From assembly GCA_030248065.1 (NCBI GenBank), contig JASAMV010006942.1:1-64000 (forward strand): a stretch of DNA of 64,000 nucleotides, in the 5' to 3' direction. Source of the stretch: Rhynchonema sp. JSB1_4. Its lineage: Eukaryota; Nematoda; Chromadorea; Monhysterida; Xyalidae. Made by a program: the position numbers and the translations under genes. Positions 9,310 to 20,015 of this stretch are shown here, in pieces. The notes under the pieces are model-generated. The model worked only from the letters and a program-made list of their open reading frames with translations, was not told the DNA's origin and did no database searches. How positions within the stretch are numbered: position 1 is the first letter of the stretch; every line of letters starts with the position of its first letter.

Positions 9310-11914
9310 ATGCGGCTGTTTGGTGTTCTGGTCACGCTTGCGGTGCTTTCACGTGGCACGTGCCTGTTTCCCCCCGATTGTAAGTCAAAGCGTCAAAACG
9401 CATGAGACGAACCGAGGAAATAGGAAATATTTCCTATTTCGCATTTCCTAGTTGTTTTTTTCGAAAATAGGAAAAAGGAAATAGGAAACGTTTGGCACAA
9501 TCAGTAGAACCAAACAGCAACGCAGCTCAACAAAATGTTTTGATAGAGTTGCGTTGTGTGTGCACAAATGCATGTTTGGCTGGTAAATGTTCCGCCAGTT
9601 GTGACAAAAGTAGGCTTGTCTATGGAGTCGCGTCACGATGACAAAATTTCATATTTCCTATTTCCCAGTTTTACGTAAGGCCGCCCTAACTGATTGGTTA
9701 CTGACTCACGTTGTGTGACTGAGTCAACGCGCGGGCTAATAGTTTTGTGGTCAAATCATGTCGTCAAACAAGAGCCCCAAATGAGCGCAAGGATAATACA
9801 TGTGGTTTGACGACAGGACGCGACGACATGATTTGACGACATTACTATAAGCCGACGCGTCCGCTCTCTATACGCAACCTCAAATATACACACCTCGCAT
9901 CCTTTGATGTCTGTGTAGCGCAATTTTGTCAAGGCGTGTCACATTTTTGAGCATAACACAGTAGGACGGTTGGGAGTCCAACACCGAGATGCAACGTTTC
10001 GTTGGGTCACCCTGTATATATCCATTATTGTGCGACGGTTCAGTCCCGGAGCGCAAGTTCGGGCCCGGCCGATTCAGGCCCGGCTGGTGGAGCCTAAGCC
10101 TAAGCCTATGAATGGGTCATAAAACATTGCCGAAACTGACCAAGGTTGGTTGCTTATCCCGCGACTTTTCAGGCCCGGAGGTTCAGGCCCGGCCGATTCC
10201 GGCCAAGCATATTTGACCCATTTATGGGCCTAGGCTTATAGACTTAGGCCTGAATCGGCCGGGCGTGAACCTGTGCCCCGGGACTGAACCGTCGCATAAT
10301 AGAATAAGCTCCTCCGCCACTGAGGACCTACATGGCATTCTCCGGCGATATTGTGTGCCAGCGCACATACCGACACCACCCTGTATTGCAGGCTATCCTG
10401 ACTTGACATTCATCCTTGAAACATCAGAGCGAATCGGCCATAACCTCACTGCGCAAGTACGTGTCGAAATGGCAAAACAGTCACCCTGTATTTTTTTGTT
10501 TTCTCTCTTCGATTCTTGATTTCCGTTTTGTTCCTAAAGCCCGCACGCTGTTCTAACCAGTATGTGGATACTTTTTTAGCTGGATGATCTATTTTCCACC
10601 AATTTCCACTTTGAGCCCCCCCCGGGGGTGGGGGGGGGGTTGAAACGGACACAATCCCGACAATCATGATGTAGTCATTTTCAGTTCATCAACACAATCA
10701 CGACCACCATCCTGCCGCAGCTGAGCATCGGCGATACACAAACGAACGTTGCGATGGTGCATTTCTCGTCCAAGGACTTGCGCACAGGTTCGGTGTGTTG
10801 CATGAATTTTGACGGACAGGGGCAATTGAGCAAAGCGCGTTTCTGCAAGACCACTTTGAGCAAGTGAAAAAGAGCAGGGGCCAAAAGTGCAGAACCTGAA
10901 AACAAATAAGCCTAAGCCTAAGCCTGATACCTAAATCAGCCCAGGCCTAAGTCAGTTGGGACAAAATAAGAGCTCTGCTCTTTTGGCTCTGCTCTTTTTT
11001 CTTGCTCAAATATGCTTTGCTGAATAGTCCGGCCGCCGATTAACTTTATCGATTATCCAGATTCAGATAATTAACTATTGGTCGCACAATGACTAATGGA
11101 GAATTTATCCAAAATTCAAAGGATGGACCCTGATTCAGGCTCAGCCACGCTCAACTACTGTTTAACCACTATGCTACTTGTATGTCCGACAAAACACTTT
11201 CATCTGAAAATATAAACCAGTAGAACAACCACCAGCTGACAGCAACGTGGTTGTTTTTCTGGTTATTTTCAGGGGAAAATGTTTCGCGAGAAAAACAAGT
11301 AACTGAGTGGTTAACAGTGGCTGAGCGTGGCAGTTCCTGAATCAGGGTGCATCCTTTGACTTTTGGATAAATTCTCCATTAGTCATTGTGCGACCAATAT
11401 CTAAGGGTGCCCTTAGTCATAGTGGAAAATGGAAATGGAAATGCAAAAAATATTCTATGTCCAAGTTTTCCATATCCATTTCCAATATGACTAAGGGCAT
11501 ACTGGAAATGGAAAATGGAAATGAAACAAAACATTTTCTGTGTGAAATTTGAGCAATCAGCGGCCGAGAATTGTGTGGAACAGAAAATGTTTTTGTCACA
11601 TGTCAAAACATGGCTGCTGCAGTAAATGTTTTATTTCATTTCCATTTTCCATTTTCCAGTATGCCCTTAGTCATATTGGAAATGGAAATGGAAAATTTGG
11701 ACATAGATTATTTTTTGCATTTCCATTTCCATTTTCCACTATGACTAAGGGCGCCCTAAAATATCAATTCCTTATTTCAGCCGTGCAGTTTGACCTGACA
11801 AAGGGCAAAACACTGGCTGCCGTACAGGCTGGTTTCAATGCGATGAACATCGATCAAGTGCTGGGTGTCAGCGATATAAAAGGGTCTGTTCACGGTCGAT
11901 GTGGAACGAATTAA
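9310..11914 (+). CDS. Small secreted von Willebrand factor A-like protein, left-arm copy (4 exons)
   Basis: Exons 9310-9379, 10392-10456, 10685-10787 and 11781-11914 join in phase to 123 residues. Exon 1 is a signal peptide (MRLFGVLVTLAVLSRG) ending at a GTAAGT donor. A likely trans-splice acceptor (CCTTTTCCAG, ending 9285) lies 25 bases before the ATG. Residues 27-39 (DLTFILETSERIG) match the first strand and MIDAS loop of VWA domains; residues 64-74 (QTNVAMVHFSS) match the next strand, and VQFDLTKGKTLAAVQAGFNA the following segment. The MIDAS pattern DxSxS is degenerate (E-T-S-E-R), so metal binding is doubtful. The protein stops about half-way through a normal ~180-residue VWA fold, so it is truncated or later exons are lost. 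Introns hold MITEs. The domain call rests on motif reading. Confidence 0.6.
9414..9688. mobile_element. Harbinger-like MITE, one end lost (left arm)
   Basis: Ends in TTTTACGTAAGGCCGCCCTAA and has GGAAATAGGAAATATTTCC repeats inside. The complete relative is at 39617-39968. Mirror copy at about 18396-18723. It overlaps the intron after exon 1 of the VWA gene. Confidence 0.6.
9746..9850. repeat. Short inverted repeat of TCGTCAAATCATG
   Basis: Repeats of GTCGTCAAATCATGTCGTC and its complement flank ~50 bp including GAGCCCCAAATGAGCG. It looks like a very small MITE. The mirror copy near 18239-18350 differs by several bases. Confidence 0.5.
10025..10302. mobile_element. MITE with GCGACGGTTCAGTCCCGG ends and telomere-like units (left arm)
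   Basis: Inverted ends TTATTGTGCGACGGTTCAGT and its complement. Inside are repeated CAGGCCCGGCCGATT units and GCCTAAGCCTAAGCC, which is the TTAGGC telomere unit on the other strand. It lies in the intron before exon 2 of the VWA gene. Mirror copy at 17780-18058. Confidence 0.7.
11076..11399. mobile_element. MITE family M1, diverged member (left arm)
   Basis: Same TATTGGTCGCACAATGAC ends as the other M1 copies but with a longer, different body containing a ~45 bp inner inverted repeat around CAACCACCAGCTGACAGC. It lies in the third intron of the VWA gene. Mirror copy at 16683-17006. Confidence 0.8.
11404..11757. mobile_element. MITE with AGGGYGCCCTTAGTCATAG ends (left arm)
   Basis: Long inverted repeats of ~50 bp made of GGAAAATGGAAATGG units; the terminal motif recurs internally, so the element looks like two hairpins side by side. 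It sits directly beside an M1 element in the VWA gene intron. Mirror copy at 16332-16678, which lacks ~15 bases of one GGAAAATGG run. Confidence 0.75.
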
Positions 11915-12045
11915 GCATTAAAGAGTCTTAACATTATTTTTTGCGCTTTGTTGACAAATGTCACATTTGCCAAATTAGCAGCCACGTCTGAATGTTTCAC
12001 AAATCTGCCACCCCCGAAATCGGGCTGTGTTGCCATAGTGTGATA

Positions 12046-12331
12046 GGGTGGCATTTTCAAACGGTATAAAGGTCAGTTGGGAGAAAAGGTCGGTGGAAAG
12101 CTCGGCATGAGAAAGTTCAATGTAAGCTCGGCGTAAGCTTCAACATTGCACGCTGAACAAGCAGCAGACGCGCGTTTCTAAACCAAAGGTCATCTTTGAC
12201 AGTGCAAGCGTTAATCGCTTGTTTGCAATCTGGTTCATTAAAGCTGGTTGCACAAACGTTTTAATGGAATATTTGTTTTCCACCGGCCTTTGCACCCAAC
12301 TGACATTTACACAGTTTCGAAAATATCACCC
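12046..12331. mobile_element. MITE family M2 (GGGTGGNATTTTCGAAACGG ends, TA target), left arm
   Basis: Ends GGGTGGCATTTTCAAACGG and complement, flanked by TA. Inside are repeats of AAGCTCGG and GGTCAGTTGGG. Other members: 15758-16043 (mirror), 24011-24237, 58176-58395 and 59653-59878. Confidence 0.75.
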
Positions 12332-12333
12332 AT

Positions 12334-12585
12334 AGTCTGTTTATCCAACCCCATGTAGGCAAATTTGGAGCGGGTTAGGTAAACACAAATGTTTCACCCT
12401 TTCAAACTCAGGCTGCTGCCATTCAACATTAGTGGTTCCGTGTGACACAAAACCACGTGGGCTGCCATCCAGCCAAAACGACTGAAGTTGATCTCCAGCA
12501 GCCTGAGTCGACAAGGGTGAAACATTTGTGTTTACCTAACCCGCTCCAAATTTGCCTGCATGTTGGTACAATAAATACTATGCCG
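12334..12585. mobile_element. MITE family M4 (TTTGGAGCGGGTTAGGTAAA), left arm
   Basis: A near-perfect hairpin: TTTGGAGCGGGTTAGGTAAA then CAAATGTTTCACCC, with the complement on the far side, around a centre containing CCACGTGG. The outermost bases read CATAGTCTGTT and its rough complement. Mirror copy at about 15504-15755; half element at 62745-62930. Confidence 0.7.
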
Positions 12586-12597
12586 ATCTTTAACCAA

Positions 12598-12789
12598 CTA
12601 AAGGCAAACTACACCAGCGCGAGCCAGATTTCGCAGATGACAGGGTGGTGAAACATTCATACGTGGCTGCTGATTTGGGACATGTTACACGTTGAAGAAT
12701 ACAAAGTGGAGCATGATGATTTTCTTTTTCTATTCGTTTTGAACACACACCACCTTCGAAATCGGGCTCGTGTTGGCGTAATTTGCCTA
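12598..12789. mobile_element. MITE family M3 (GGCAAACTACGCCAACACGAG), left arm
   Basis: Ends with AGGCAAACTACACCAGCGCG and complement, containing GTGAAACATTCATACGTGG. Other members: 15299-15490 (mirror), 42534-42722 and 50729-50922. Confidence 0.7.
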
Positions 12790-12944
12790 TATGTACTGTA
12801 TACCTGTATTCAGCGGTATCGTCTTGGCAGACCAAACGGTGTACATCGCTCCCGGGGACAGAGCGCCAAATCGACCAAACGTTGTCATTTTTGTGGCCGA
12901 GGGATTGTAAGTTATACGCACCGATTCAACAGGTGATTCAGAAG

Positions 12945-13246
12945 TATAGAAAATTTCCAAATTCGCTGCGCACGCTAAAATACGCCCGATAGTTAATGTA
13001 CACGTATAAACCCGAAAGCTAACCACGCGCAGTTCTGAAACATTGCGCACAGCAGTCCCATTGTTCAACGCAGTAGCGCGAAATCATCACCAAAATGTTT
13101 CAGACCCGCAGCAACGTGGGTGCTCTGTTAGATTATTTTCAGATGAAAGTGTTTTGTGAGAATCACAACTAGCACTGTGGTTAAGAGTGACTGAGCGTGA
13201 AAATCAGGATTGATTTGATGAATTTCTTATATGATCATTGTGCTTC
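12945..13246. mobile_element. Half MITE plus half M1 element joined to a hAT-like element (left arm)
   Basis: 12945-13075 matches one half of the MITE seen whole at 56796-57045; 13088-13246 matches one half of M1. Both are cut where the hAT-like element starts at 13248. The same junctions appear in mirror at 14837-15140, so the breaks predate the arm duplication. Confidence 0.6.
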
Positions 13247-13247
13247 G

Positions 13248-13704
13248 TTTTTTCTTAAAAAATACGTTTTTTTTAAAAAAAAACGCATGGGTCGTTTTTG
13301 GTTTTTTTTAAATCCTAATTTCCTTGATTTTTCCTGATTTTTCAGGGAAAGTACCCTGATTATCAAGTAAAATCAATTTTTTGTCCCATTTTTTTAAAAA
13401 AATTTTCGACCAATTTTTACTTTGTCGAGATCCGTTCGATATACGGAGTTTGACTTTCAGTGATGACCCCAAAGCCATGAAGCCAAAGTTGGTCCCATGC
13501 CATATGATCTTAACACCTCGTTAGAAAAGGAAACCCCCTCTCCTCCCCACACCACCCCCGAATCACTTCATTTAACCACGTTTTCTTCCCAACATGGGTG
13601 TTTTCCAATTTTTGAGGGCATATTTTGGTCATTGGGTTAATTAAAAAAAACGTTTTTTTTTTATAAACATTTTTTGAAAAAAACGTTTTTTTTGCCCAAC
13701 CCTG
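13248..13704 (-). mobile_element. hAT-like non-autonomous element, damaged copy (left arm)
   Basis: Ends CCCAACCCTG (13704) on the inner side; its outer end is truncated. The body matches 14363-14837 except at about 13480-13560, where a C-rich string replaces the expected sequence. Non-coding. Confidence 0.7.
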
Positions 13705-13712
13705 GTCGCCAG

Positions 13713-13984
13713 CTGACACAGTGTGCACAATGTGCCTCAAAAACAAAACAAAAAACCAAAAAACAAACACAACAGAAGAAAGAGGAAAAAAGAGAAGAGA
13801 AGAAAAGAAAAAAAAAAAAAAAAAAAGAAAAGAAACACCACAAAGGCAAAGACGAGAAAAAAACGCAAAAGACAGCAAACAACAACCACGGCGCAGCCGC
13901 ACACCCACAGACAAACAAACAGCCCACACACAAAAGCAAGACACCAAACACAAACAACAACCCAAATATACGCTGTGCAGGCTT

Positions 13985-14060
<76 letters not shown>

Positions 14061-14061
14061 G

Positions 14062-14100
<39 letters not shown>

Positions 14101-14354
14101 ATTGTGTTGTCGTTACTACACGCCCATATTTTCGCGCTGGGTGCAGCCAGAATGATGACAACAACAGGGTGGTTCAAAAGTACCGTCAAGATTGCTATGT
14201 TTCTGGCCATTGCGTGTGATAGATCAAACGGATATTGTTCGTTTAAGCCTAAAGAAGTCGCCAGGCGAATGTTCCTACAGCGAATAACGCGGCTTGAATG
14301 AAACACATCGATCCCTGATGTTTCAAGGCACATTTGTAGTGCTCATACATGTCA
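13713..14354. repeat. Palindrome spacer with T-free block and poly-T/poly-A tract
   Basis: From ~13735 to ~13975 the plus strand is nearly all A, C and G. A short TA run follows, then ~60 T and ~40 A in a row (14000-14098). The remainder (14100-14354) is ordinary unique sequence with no gene that I recognise. Long Lys- or Phe-rich open frames here are products of the homopolymers. Confidence 0.85.
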
Positions 14355-14362
14355 CTGGCGAC

Positions 14363-14837
14363 CAGGGTTGGGCAAAAAAACGTTTTTTTTTTCAAAAAAT
14401 GGTTTTTAAAAAAAAACGTTTTTTTAAACGCCCAGATGACCAAAATATGCCCTCAAAAATTGGAAAACACTCATGTTGGGAAGAAAACGTGGTTAAATGA
14501 AGTAATTCTATGTGTCCTGAGGCAAGATAGACGGGTTTCAACCCTTTTCTAACGAGTTGTTAAGATCCCATATCAGACCCGCATCATGGGACCAACTTTG
14601 GCTTCATGGCTTTGGGGTCATCACTGAAAGTCAAACTCCGTATATCGACGGATCTCGACAAAGTAAAAATTGGTCGAAAATTTTTTGAAAAAAATGGGAC
14701 AAAAAATTGATTTTACTTGATAATCAGGGTACTTTCCCTGAAAAATCAGGAAAAATCAAGGAAATTCAGGATTTAAAAAAACGAAAAACGACCCAGGCGT
14801 TTTTTTTGAAAAAAAACGTCGTTTTTAAGAAAAAACG
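14363..14837 (+). mobile_element. hAT-like non-autonomous element (right arm)
   Basis: Starts CAGGGTTGGGCAAAAAAACG; body includes GGGTACTTTCCCTGAAAAATC and ATATGCCCTCAAAAATTGG as in the family members at 32658-33136, 43770-44231 and 53440-53929. The far end is truncated against an M1 half element. Confidence 0.75.
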
Positions 14838-15298
14838 AAGCACAATGATCATATAAGAAATTCATCAAATCAATCCTGATTTTCACGCTCAGTCACTCTT
14901 AACCACAGTGCTAGTTGTGATTCTCACAAAACACTTTCATCTGAAAATAATCTAACAGAGCACCCACGTTGCTGCGGGTCTGAAACATTTTGGTGACTGC
15001 ATTCTTCGCGCTACTGCGTTGGACAATGGGACTGCTGTGCGCAATGTTTCAGAACTGCGCGTGGTTAGCTTTCGGGTTTATACGTGTACATTAACTATCG
15101 GGCGTATTTTAGCGTGCGGCAGCGAATTTGGAAATTTTCTATACTTCTGAATCACCCTGTTGAATCGGTGCGTATAACTTACAATCCCTCGGCCACAAAA
15201 ATGACAACGTTTGGTCGATTTGGCGCTCTGTCCCCGGGAGCGATGTACACCGATTGGTCTGCCAAGACGATACCGCTGAATACAGGTATACAGTACAT

Positions 15299-15490
15299 AT
15301 AGGCAAATTACGCCAACACGAGCCCGATTTCGAAGGTGGTGTGTGTTCAAAACGAATAGAAAAAGAAAATCATCATGCTCCACTTTGTATTCTTCAACGT
15401 GTAACATGTCCCAAATCAGCAGCCACGTATGAATGTTTCACCACCCTGTCATCTGCGAAATCTGGCTCGCGCTGGTGTAGTTTGCCTTTA
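15299..15490. mobile_element. MITE family M3 (right arm)
   Basis: Mirror copy of 12598-12789 with the same termini and TGAAACATT core. Confidence 0.7.
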
Positions 15491-15503
15491 GTTGGTTAAA
15501 GAT

Positions 15504-15755
15504 CGGCATAGTATTTATTGTACCAACATGCAGGCAAATTTGGAGCGGGTTAGGTAAACACAAATGTTTCACCCTTGTCGACTCAGGCTGCTGGAGATCA
15601 ACTTCAGTCGTTTTGGCTGGATGGCAGCCCACGTGGTTTTGTGTCACACGGAACCACTAATGTTGAATGGCAGCAGCCTGAGTTTGAAAGGGTGAAACAT
15701 TTGTGTTTACCTAACCCGCTCCAAGTTTGCCTGCATGGGGTTGGATAAACAGACT
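15504..15755. mobile_element. MITE family M4 (right arm)
   Basis: Mirror copy of 12334-12585, one base different in the outer TTTGGAGCGGG/CCCGCTCCAAGTT stem. Confidence 0.7.
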
Positions 15756-15757
15756 AT

Positions 15758-16043
15758 GGGTGATATTTTCGAAACTGTGTAAATGTCAGTTGGGTGCAAA
15801 GGCCGGTGGAAAACAAATATTCCATTAAAACGTTTGTGCAACCAGCTTTAATGAACCAGATTGCAAACAAGCGATTAACGCTTGCACTGTCAAAGATGAC
15901 CTTTGGTTTAGAAACGCGCGTCTGCTGCTTGTTCAGCGTGCAATGTTGAAGCTTACGCCGAGCTTACATTGAACTTTCTCATGCCGAGCTTTCCACCGAC
16001 CTTTTCTCCCAACTGACCTTTATACCGTTTGAAAATGCCACCC
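15758..16043. mobile_element. MITE family M2 (right arm)
   Basis: Mirror copy of 12046-12331, flanked by TA. Confidence 0.7.
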
Positions 16044-16174
16044 TATCACACTATGGCAACACAGCCCGATTTCGGGGGTGGCAGATTTGTGAAACATTCA
16101 GACGTGGCTGCTAATTTGGCAAATGTGACATTTGTCAACAAAGCGCAACAAATAATGTTAAGACTCTTTAATGC

Positions 16175-18822
16175 TTAATTCGTTCCACATCGACCGTGAA
16201 CTGACCCTTTTATATCGCTGACACCCAGCACTTGATCGATGTTCATCGCATTGAAACCAGCCTGTACGGCAGCCAGTGTTTTGCCCTTTGTAAGGTCAAA
16301 CTGCACGGCTGAAATAAGGAATTGATATTTTAGGGCGCCCTTAGTCATAGTGGAAAATGGAAATGGAAATGCAAAAAATAATCTATGTCCAAATTTTCCA
16401 TTTCCATTTCCAATATGACTAAGGGCATACTGGAAAATGGAAATGAAATAAAACATTTACTGCAGCAGCCATGTTTTGACATGTGACAAAAACATTTTCT
16501 GTTCCACACAATTCTCGGCCGCTGATTGCTCAAATTTCACACAGAAAATGTTTTGTTTCATTTCCATTTTCCATTTCCAGTATGCCCTTAGTCATATTGG
16601 AAATGGATATGGAAAACTTGGACATAGAATATTTTTTGCATTTCCATTTCCATTTTCCACTATGACTAAGGGCACCCTTAGATATTGGTCGCACAATGAC
16701 TAATAGAGAATTTATCCAAAAGTCAAAGGATGCACCCTGATTCAGGAACTGCCACGCTCAGCCACTGTTAACCACTCAGTTACTTGTATTTCTCGCGAAA
16801 CATTTTCCCCTGAAAATAACCAGAAAAACAACCACGTTGCTGTCAGCTGGTGGTTGTTCTACTGGTTTATATTTTCAGATGAAAATGTTTTGTCGGACAT
16901 ACAAGTAGCATAGTGGTTAAACAGTAGTTGAGCGTGGCTGAGCCTGAATCAGGGTCCATCCTTTGAATTTTGGATAAATTCTCCATTAGTCATTGTGCGA
17001 CCAATAGTTAATTATCTGAATCTGGATAATCGATAAAGTTAATCGGCGGCCGGACTATTCAGCAAAGCATATTTGAGCAAGAAAAAAGAGCAGAGCCAAA
17101 AGAGCATAGCTCTTATTTTGTCCCAACTGACTTAGGCCTGGGCTGATTTAGGTATCAGGCTTAGGCTTAGGCTTATTTGTTTTCAGGTTCTGCACTTTTG
17201 GCCCCTGCTCTTTTTCACTTGCTCAAAGTGGTCTTGCAGAAACGCGCTTTGCTCAATTGCCCCTGTCCGTCAAAATTCATGCAACACACCGAACCTGTGC
17301 GCAAGTCCTTGGACGAGAAATGCACCATCGCAACGTTCGTTTGTGTATCGCCGATGCTCAGCTGCGGCAGGATGGTGGTCGTGATTGTGTTGATGAACTG
17401 AAAATGACTACATCATGATTGTCGGGATTGTGTCCGTTTCAACCCCCCCCCCACCCCCGGGGGGAGCTCAAAGTGGAAATTGGTGGAAAATAGATCATCC
17501 AGCTAAAAAAATATCCACATACTGGTTAGAACAGCGTGCGGGCTTTAGGAACAAAACGGAAATCAAGAATCGAAGAGAGAAAACAAAAAAATAGAGGGTG
17601 ACTGTTTTGCCATTTCGACACGTACTTGCGCAGTGAGGTCATGGCCGATTCGCTCTGATGTTTCAAGGATGAATGTCAAGTCAGGATAGCCTGCAATACA
17701 GGGTGGTGTCGGTATGTGCGTTGGCACACAATATCGCCGGAGAATGCCATGTAGGTCCTCAGTGGCGGAGGAGCTTATTCTATTATGCGACGGTTCAGTC
17801 CCGGGGCACAGGTTCACGCCCGGCCGATTCAGGCCTAAGTCTATAAGCCTAGGCCCATAAATGGGTCAAATATGCTTGGCCGGAATCGGCCGGGCCTGAA
17901 CCTCCGGGCCTCAAAAGTCGCGGGATAAGCAACCAACCTTGGTCAGTTTCGGCAATGTTTTATGACCCATTCATAGGCTTAGGCTTAGGCTCCACCAGCC
18001 GGGCCTGAATCGGCCGGGCCCGAACTTGCGCTCCGGGACTGAACCGTCGCACAATAATGGATATATACAGGGTGACCCAACGAAACGTTGCATCTCGGTG
18101 TTGGACTCCCAACCGTCCTACTGTGTTATGCTCAAAAATGTGACACGCCTTGACAAAATTGCGCTACACAGACGTCAAAGGATGCGAGGTGTGTATATTT
18201 GAGGTTGCGTATAGAGAGCGGACGCGTCGGCTTATAGTAATGTCGTCAAATCATGTCGTCGCGTCCTGTCGTCAAACCACATGTACGTATTATCCTTGCG
18301 CTCATTTGGGGCTCTTGTTTGACGACCGTGATTTGACGACAAAACTATTAGCCCTCGCGTTGACTCAGTCACACAACGTGAGTCAGTAACCAATCAGTTA
18401 GGGCGGCCTTACGTAAAACTGGGAAATAGGAAATATTTCCTATTTCCTAGTTGTTCTGCGAAACGGGGAAATAGGAAATAGGAAATTTTGTTATCGTGAC
18501 GCGACTCCATAGACAAGCCTACTTTTGTCACAACTGGCGGAACATTTACCAGCCAAACATGCATTTGTGCACACACAACGCAACTCTATCAAAACATTTT
18601 GTTGAGCTGCGTTGCTGTTTGGTTCTACTGATTGTGCCAAACGTTTCCTATTTCCTTTTTCCTATTTTCGAAAAAAACAACTAGGAAATGCGAAATAGGA
18701 AATATTTCCTATTTCCTCGGTTGGTCTCATGCGTTTTGACGCTTTGACTTACAATCGGGGGGAAACAGGCACGTGCCACGTGAAAGCACCGCAAGCGTGA
18801 CCAGAACACCAAACAGCCGCAT
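16175..18822 (-). CDS. Small secreted von Willebrand factor A-like protein, right-arm copy (4 exons)
   Basis: Mirror copy of the left-arm gene: exons 18822-18753, 17690-17626, 17397-17295 and 16308-16175. All splice sites, phases, the signal peptide and the stop are kept. I see two coding differences between the copies: Asn to Asp in exon 2 (GHNLTAQ versus GHDLTAQ) and a silent CTG/CTT Leu change in exon 4. The two genes are convergent, pointing to the palindrome centre, so read-through from either would give self-complementary RNA. It has the same truncated VWA fold and weak MIDAS as its twin. Confidence 0.6.
16332..16678. mobile_element. MITE with AGGGCGCCCTTAGTCATAG ends (right arm)
   Basis: Mirror copy of 11404-11757, slightly shorter. 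Confidence 0.75.
16683..17006. mobile_element. MITE family M1, diverged member (right arm)
   Basis: Mirror copy of 11076-11399. Confidence 0.8.
17780..18058. mobile_element. MITE with GCGACGGTTCAGTCCCGG ends (right arm)
   Basis: Mirror copy of 10025-10302, including the TTAGGC-type units. Confidence 0.7.
18396..18723. mobile_element. Harbinger-like MITE, one end lost (right arm)
   Basis: Starts TTAGGGCGGCCTTACGTAAAA and carries GGAAATAGGAAATATTTCC hairpins; mirror of 9414-9688. Confidence 0.6.
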
Positions 18823-19019
18823 TTTGGTGATGTTTGGTGATCGAACCTGGAAAAGGGAACGGGAGTTGAAGTGAAATCCTCCAACATGTTTGTGGCTATG
18901 CAAAGAATAGCGACTCGTGAATCATGCATTGTACATGAATCGAAGAAACACAGATAGCAAGGTTCGTGATAATTCAAATCGGGAAAACAAAGTTGTTCGT
19001 GAACTGAAACCATACAGGT

Positions 19020-19262
19020 GTTGGTCGCTTAATGAGCATAATAAGAATTCATCAAATCAATCCTGATTTTCACGCTCAGTCACTCTAAACCACTGTGTTA
19101 TTTGTGGTTCTCACAAAACATATTTTTATCTGAAAATAATCTGGCGGAGCACCCACGTTGCTGCGGGTCTGAAACATTTTTCTCACTGTCCCGACACTTT
19201 CCTGCTTTACGATTCAGGAAAATATTTGACCAATTCTTATAAAATCATTGTGCGACCAATAA
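19020..19262. mobile_element. MITE family M1 (right arm)
   Basis: Mirror copy of 8871-9112. Confidence 0.8.
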
Positions 19263-19832
19263 CAAAAATTTTCTGCTGAAACGTGTTCGTATAATGTAAA
19301 CTGGTCGGTCATCAGCGAAATATTTCGGCCAACTCTGGTGGCTGGTGTATGCATTTGTTGGCACCTAGGTCGGGGTTCACTTGGTTCTGGGGTGCTACAG
19401 TCCAGCGTAATGCAATAAACCACACATAAAGTGTGCGCTCCCTTTTTTGCACAAGAATGTGTGTGGTTTGCCACAGATCATGTGTTGAAAACCATACACG
19501 CTTCCCAGTGTGTACGGATAACTTGGAAATGGTTCAGCGGTGATGATCACAAAACAAGTCATGAGCATAAGGTCGTAGAGGTCAAAACAAGCTTACGAAA
19601 AGGTTTACGAAAATCGTTACATGCCTGCCGCCGCTGACAAGGTTTTTGCGCGGTACGGTAACACTAGCTAAGGCACGTTATGCTTTATTTACAAAGCCGC
19701 ACCCACTTAAAAAGTCTGATTACACGTTGCGCTTACCATATTCTTATCATGTGGGAAATCAAAACAGCTCACTGATGGCAGATTTTCATCTCTTGTTCTT
19801 TGCGCAAGTTTCCCACAGTGGTTTGACGCTTA

Positions 19833-20015
19833 TCTATACTACTAAAACAGGAAGACGTATGTATGTATGTCTGTGGCCCCCTCCCTCGGAGGTGCGAACG
19901 GGTCAGTTTTCACGGGTAGCTTTGGGTATGCTAACGGGTCTTCGGGGGGGGGGGGCGGGGGGGCACGGCACGGGCGCGGCGCTTTTGCCGGGCCGTAGGC
20001 ACGGGTCCCGTCTGG
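19833..20015 (+). mobile_element. Mini-Helitron (non-autonomous), right arm
   Basis: Mirror copy of the element at 8113-8298, with the same TCTATACT start and CCCGTCTGG end. A G-run in the middle differs in length from the left copy. Confidence 0.65.

Larger units (their letters stand above)
5729..13712. repeat. Left arm of giant inverted repeat (~8 kb)
   Basis: This segment is repeated in reverse complement at 14355-22412. The outer edges match at AGTGATTTTGGGGCTTAGCA (from 5732) and its complement ending near 22412; the inner edges match at GTCGCCAG (13705-13712) and CTGGCGAC (14355-14362). The arms carry the same order of MITEs, mini-Helitron and VWA gene. They are near-identical but not exact: for example exon 2 of the VWA gene differs by one codon, a repeat near 11640 has ~15 extra bases, and 9750-9850 has several substitutions. 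So the arms have diverged since duplication. Confidence 0.95.

Noticed and set aside
13661..14219. Lys-rich and Phe-rich open frames at the palindrome centre
   Set aside because: They are translations of A and T homopolymers and the T-free block.
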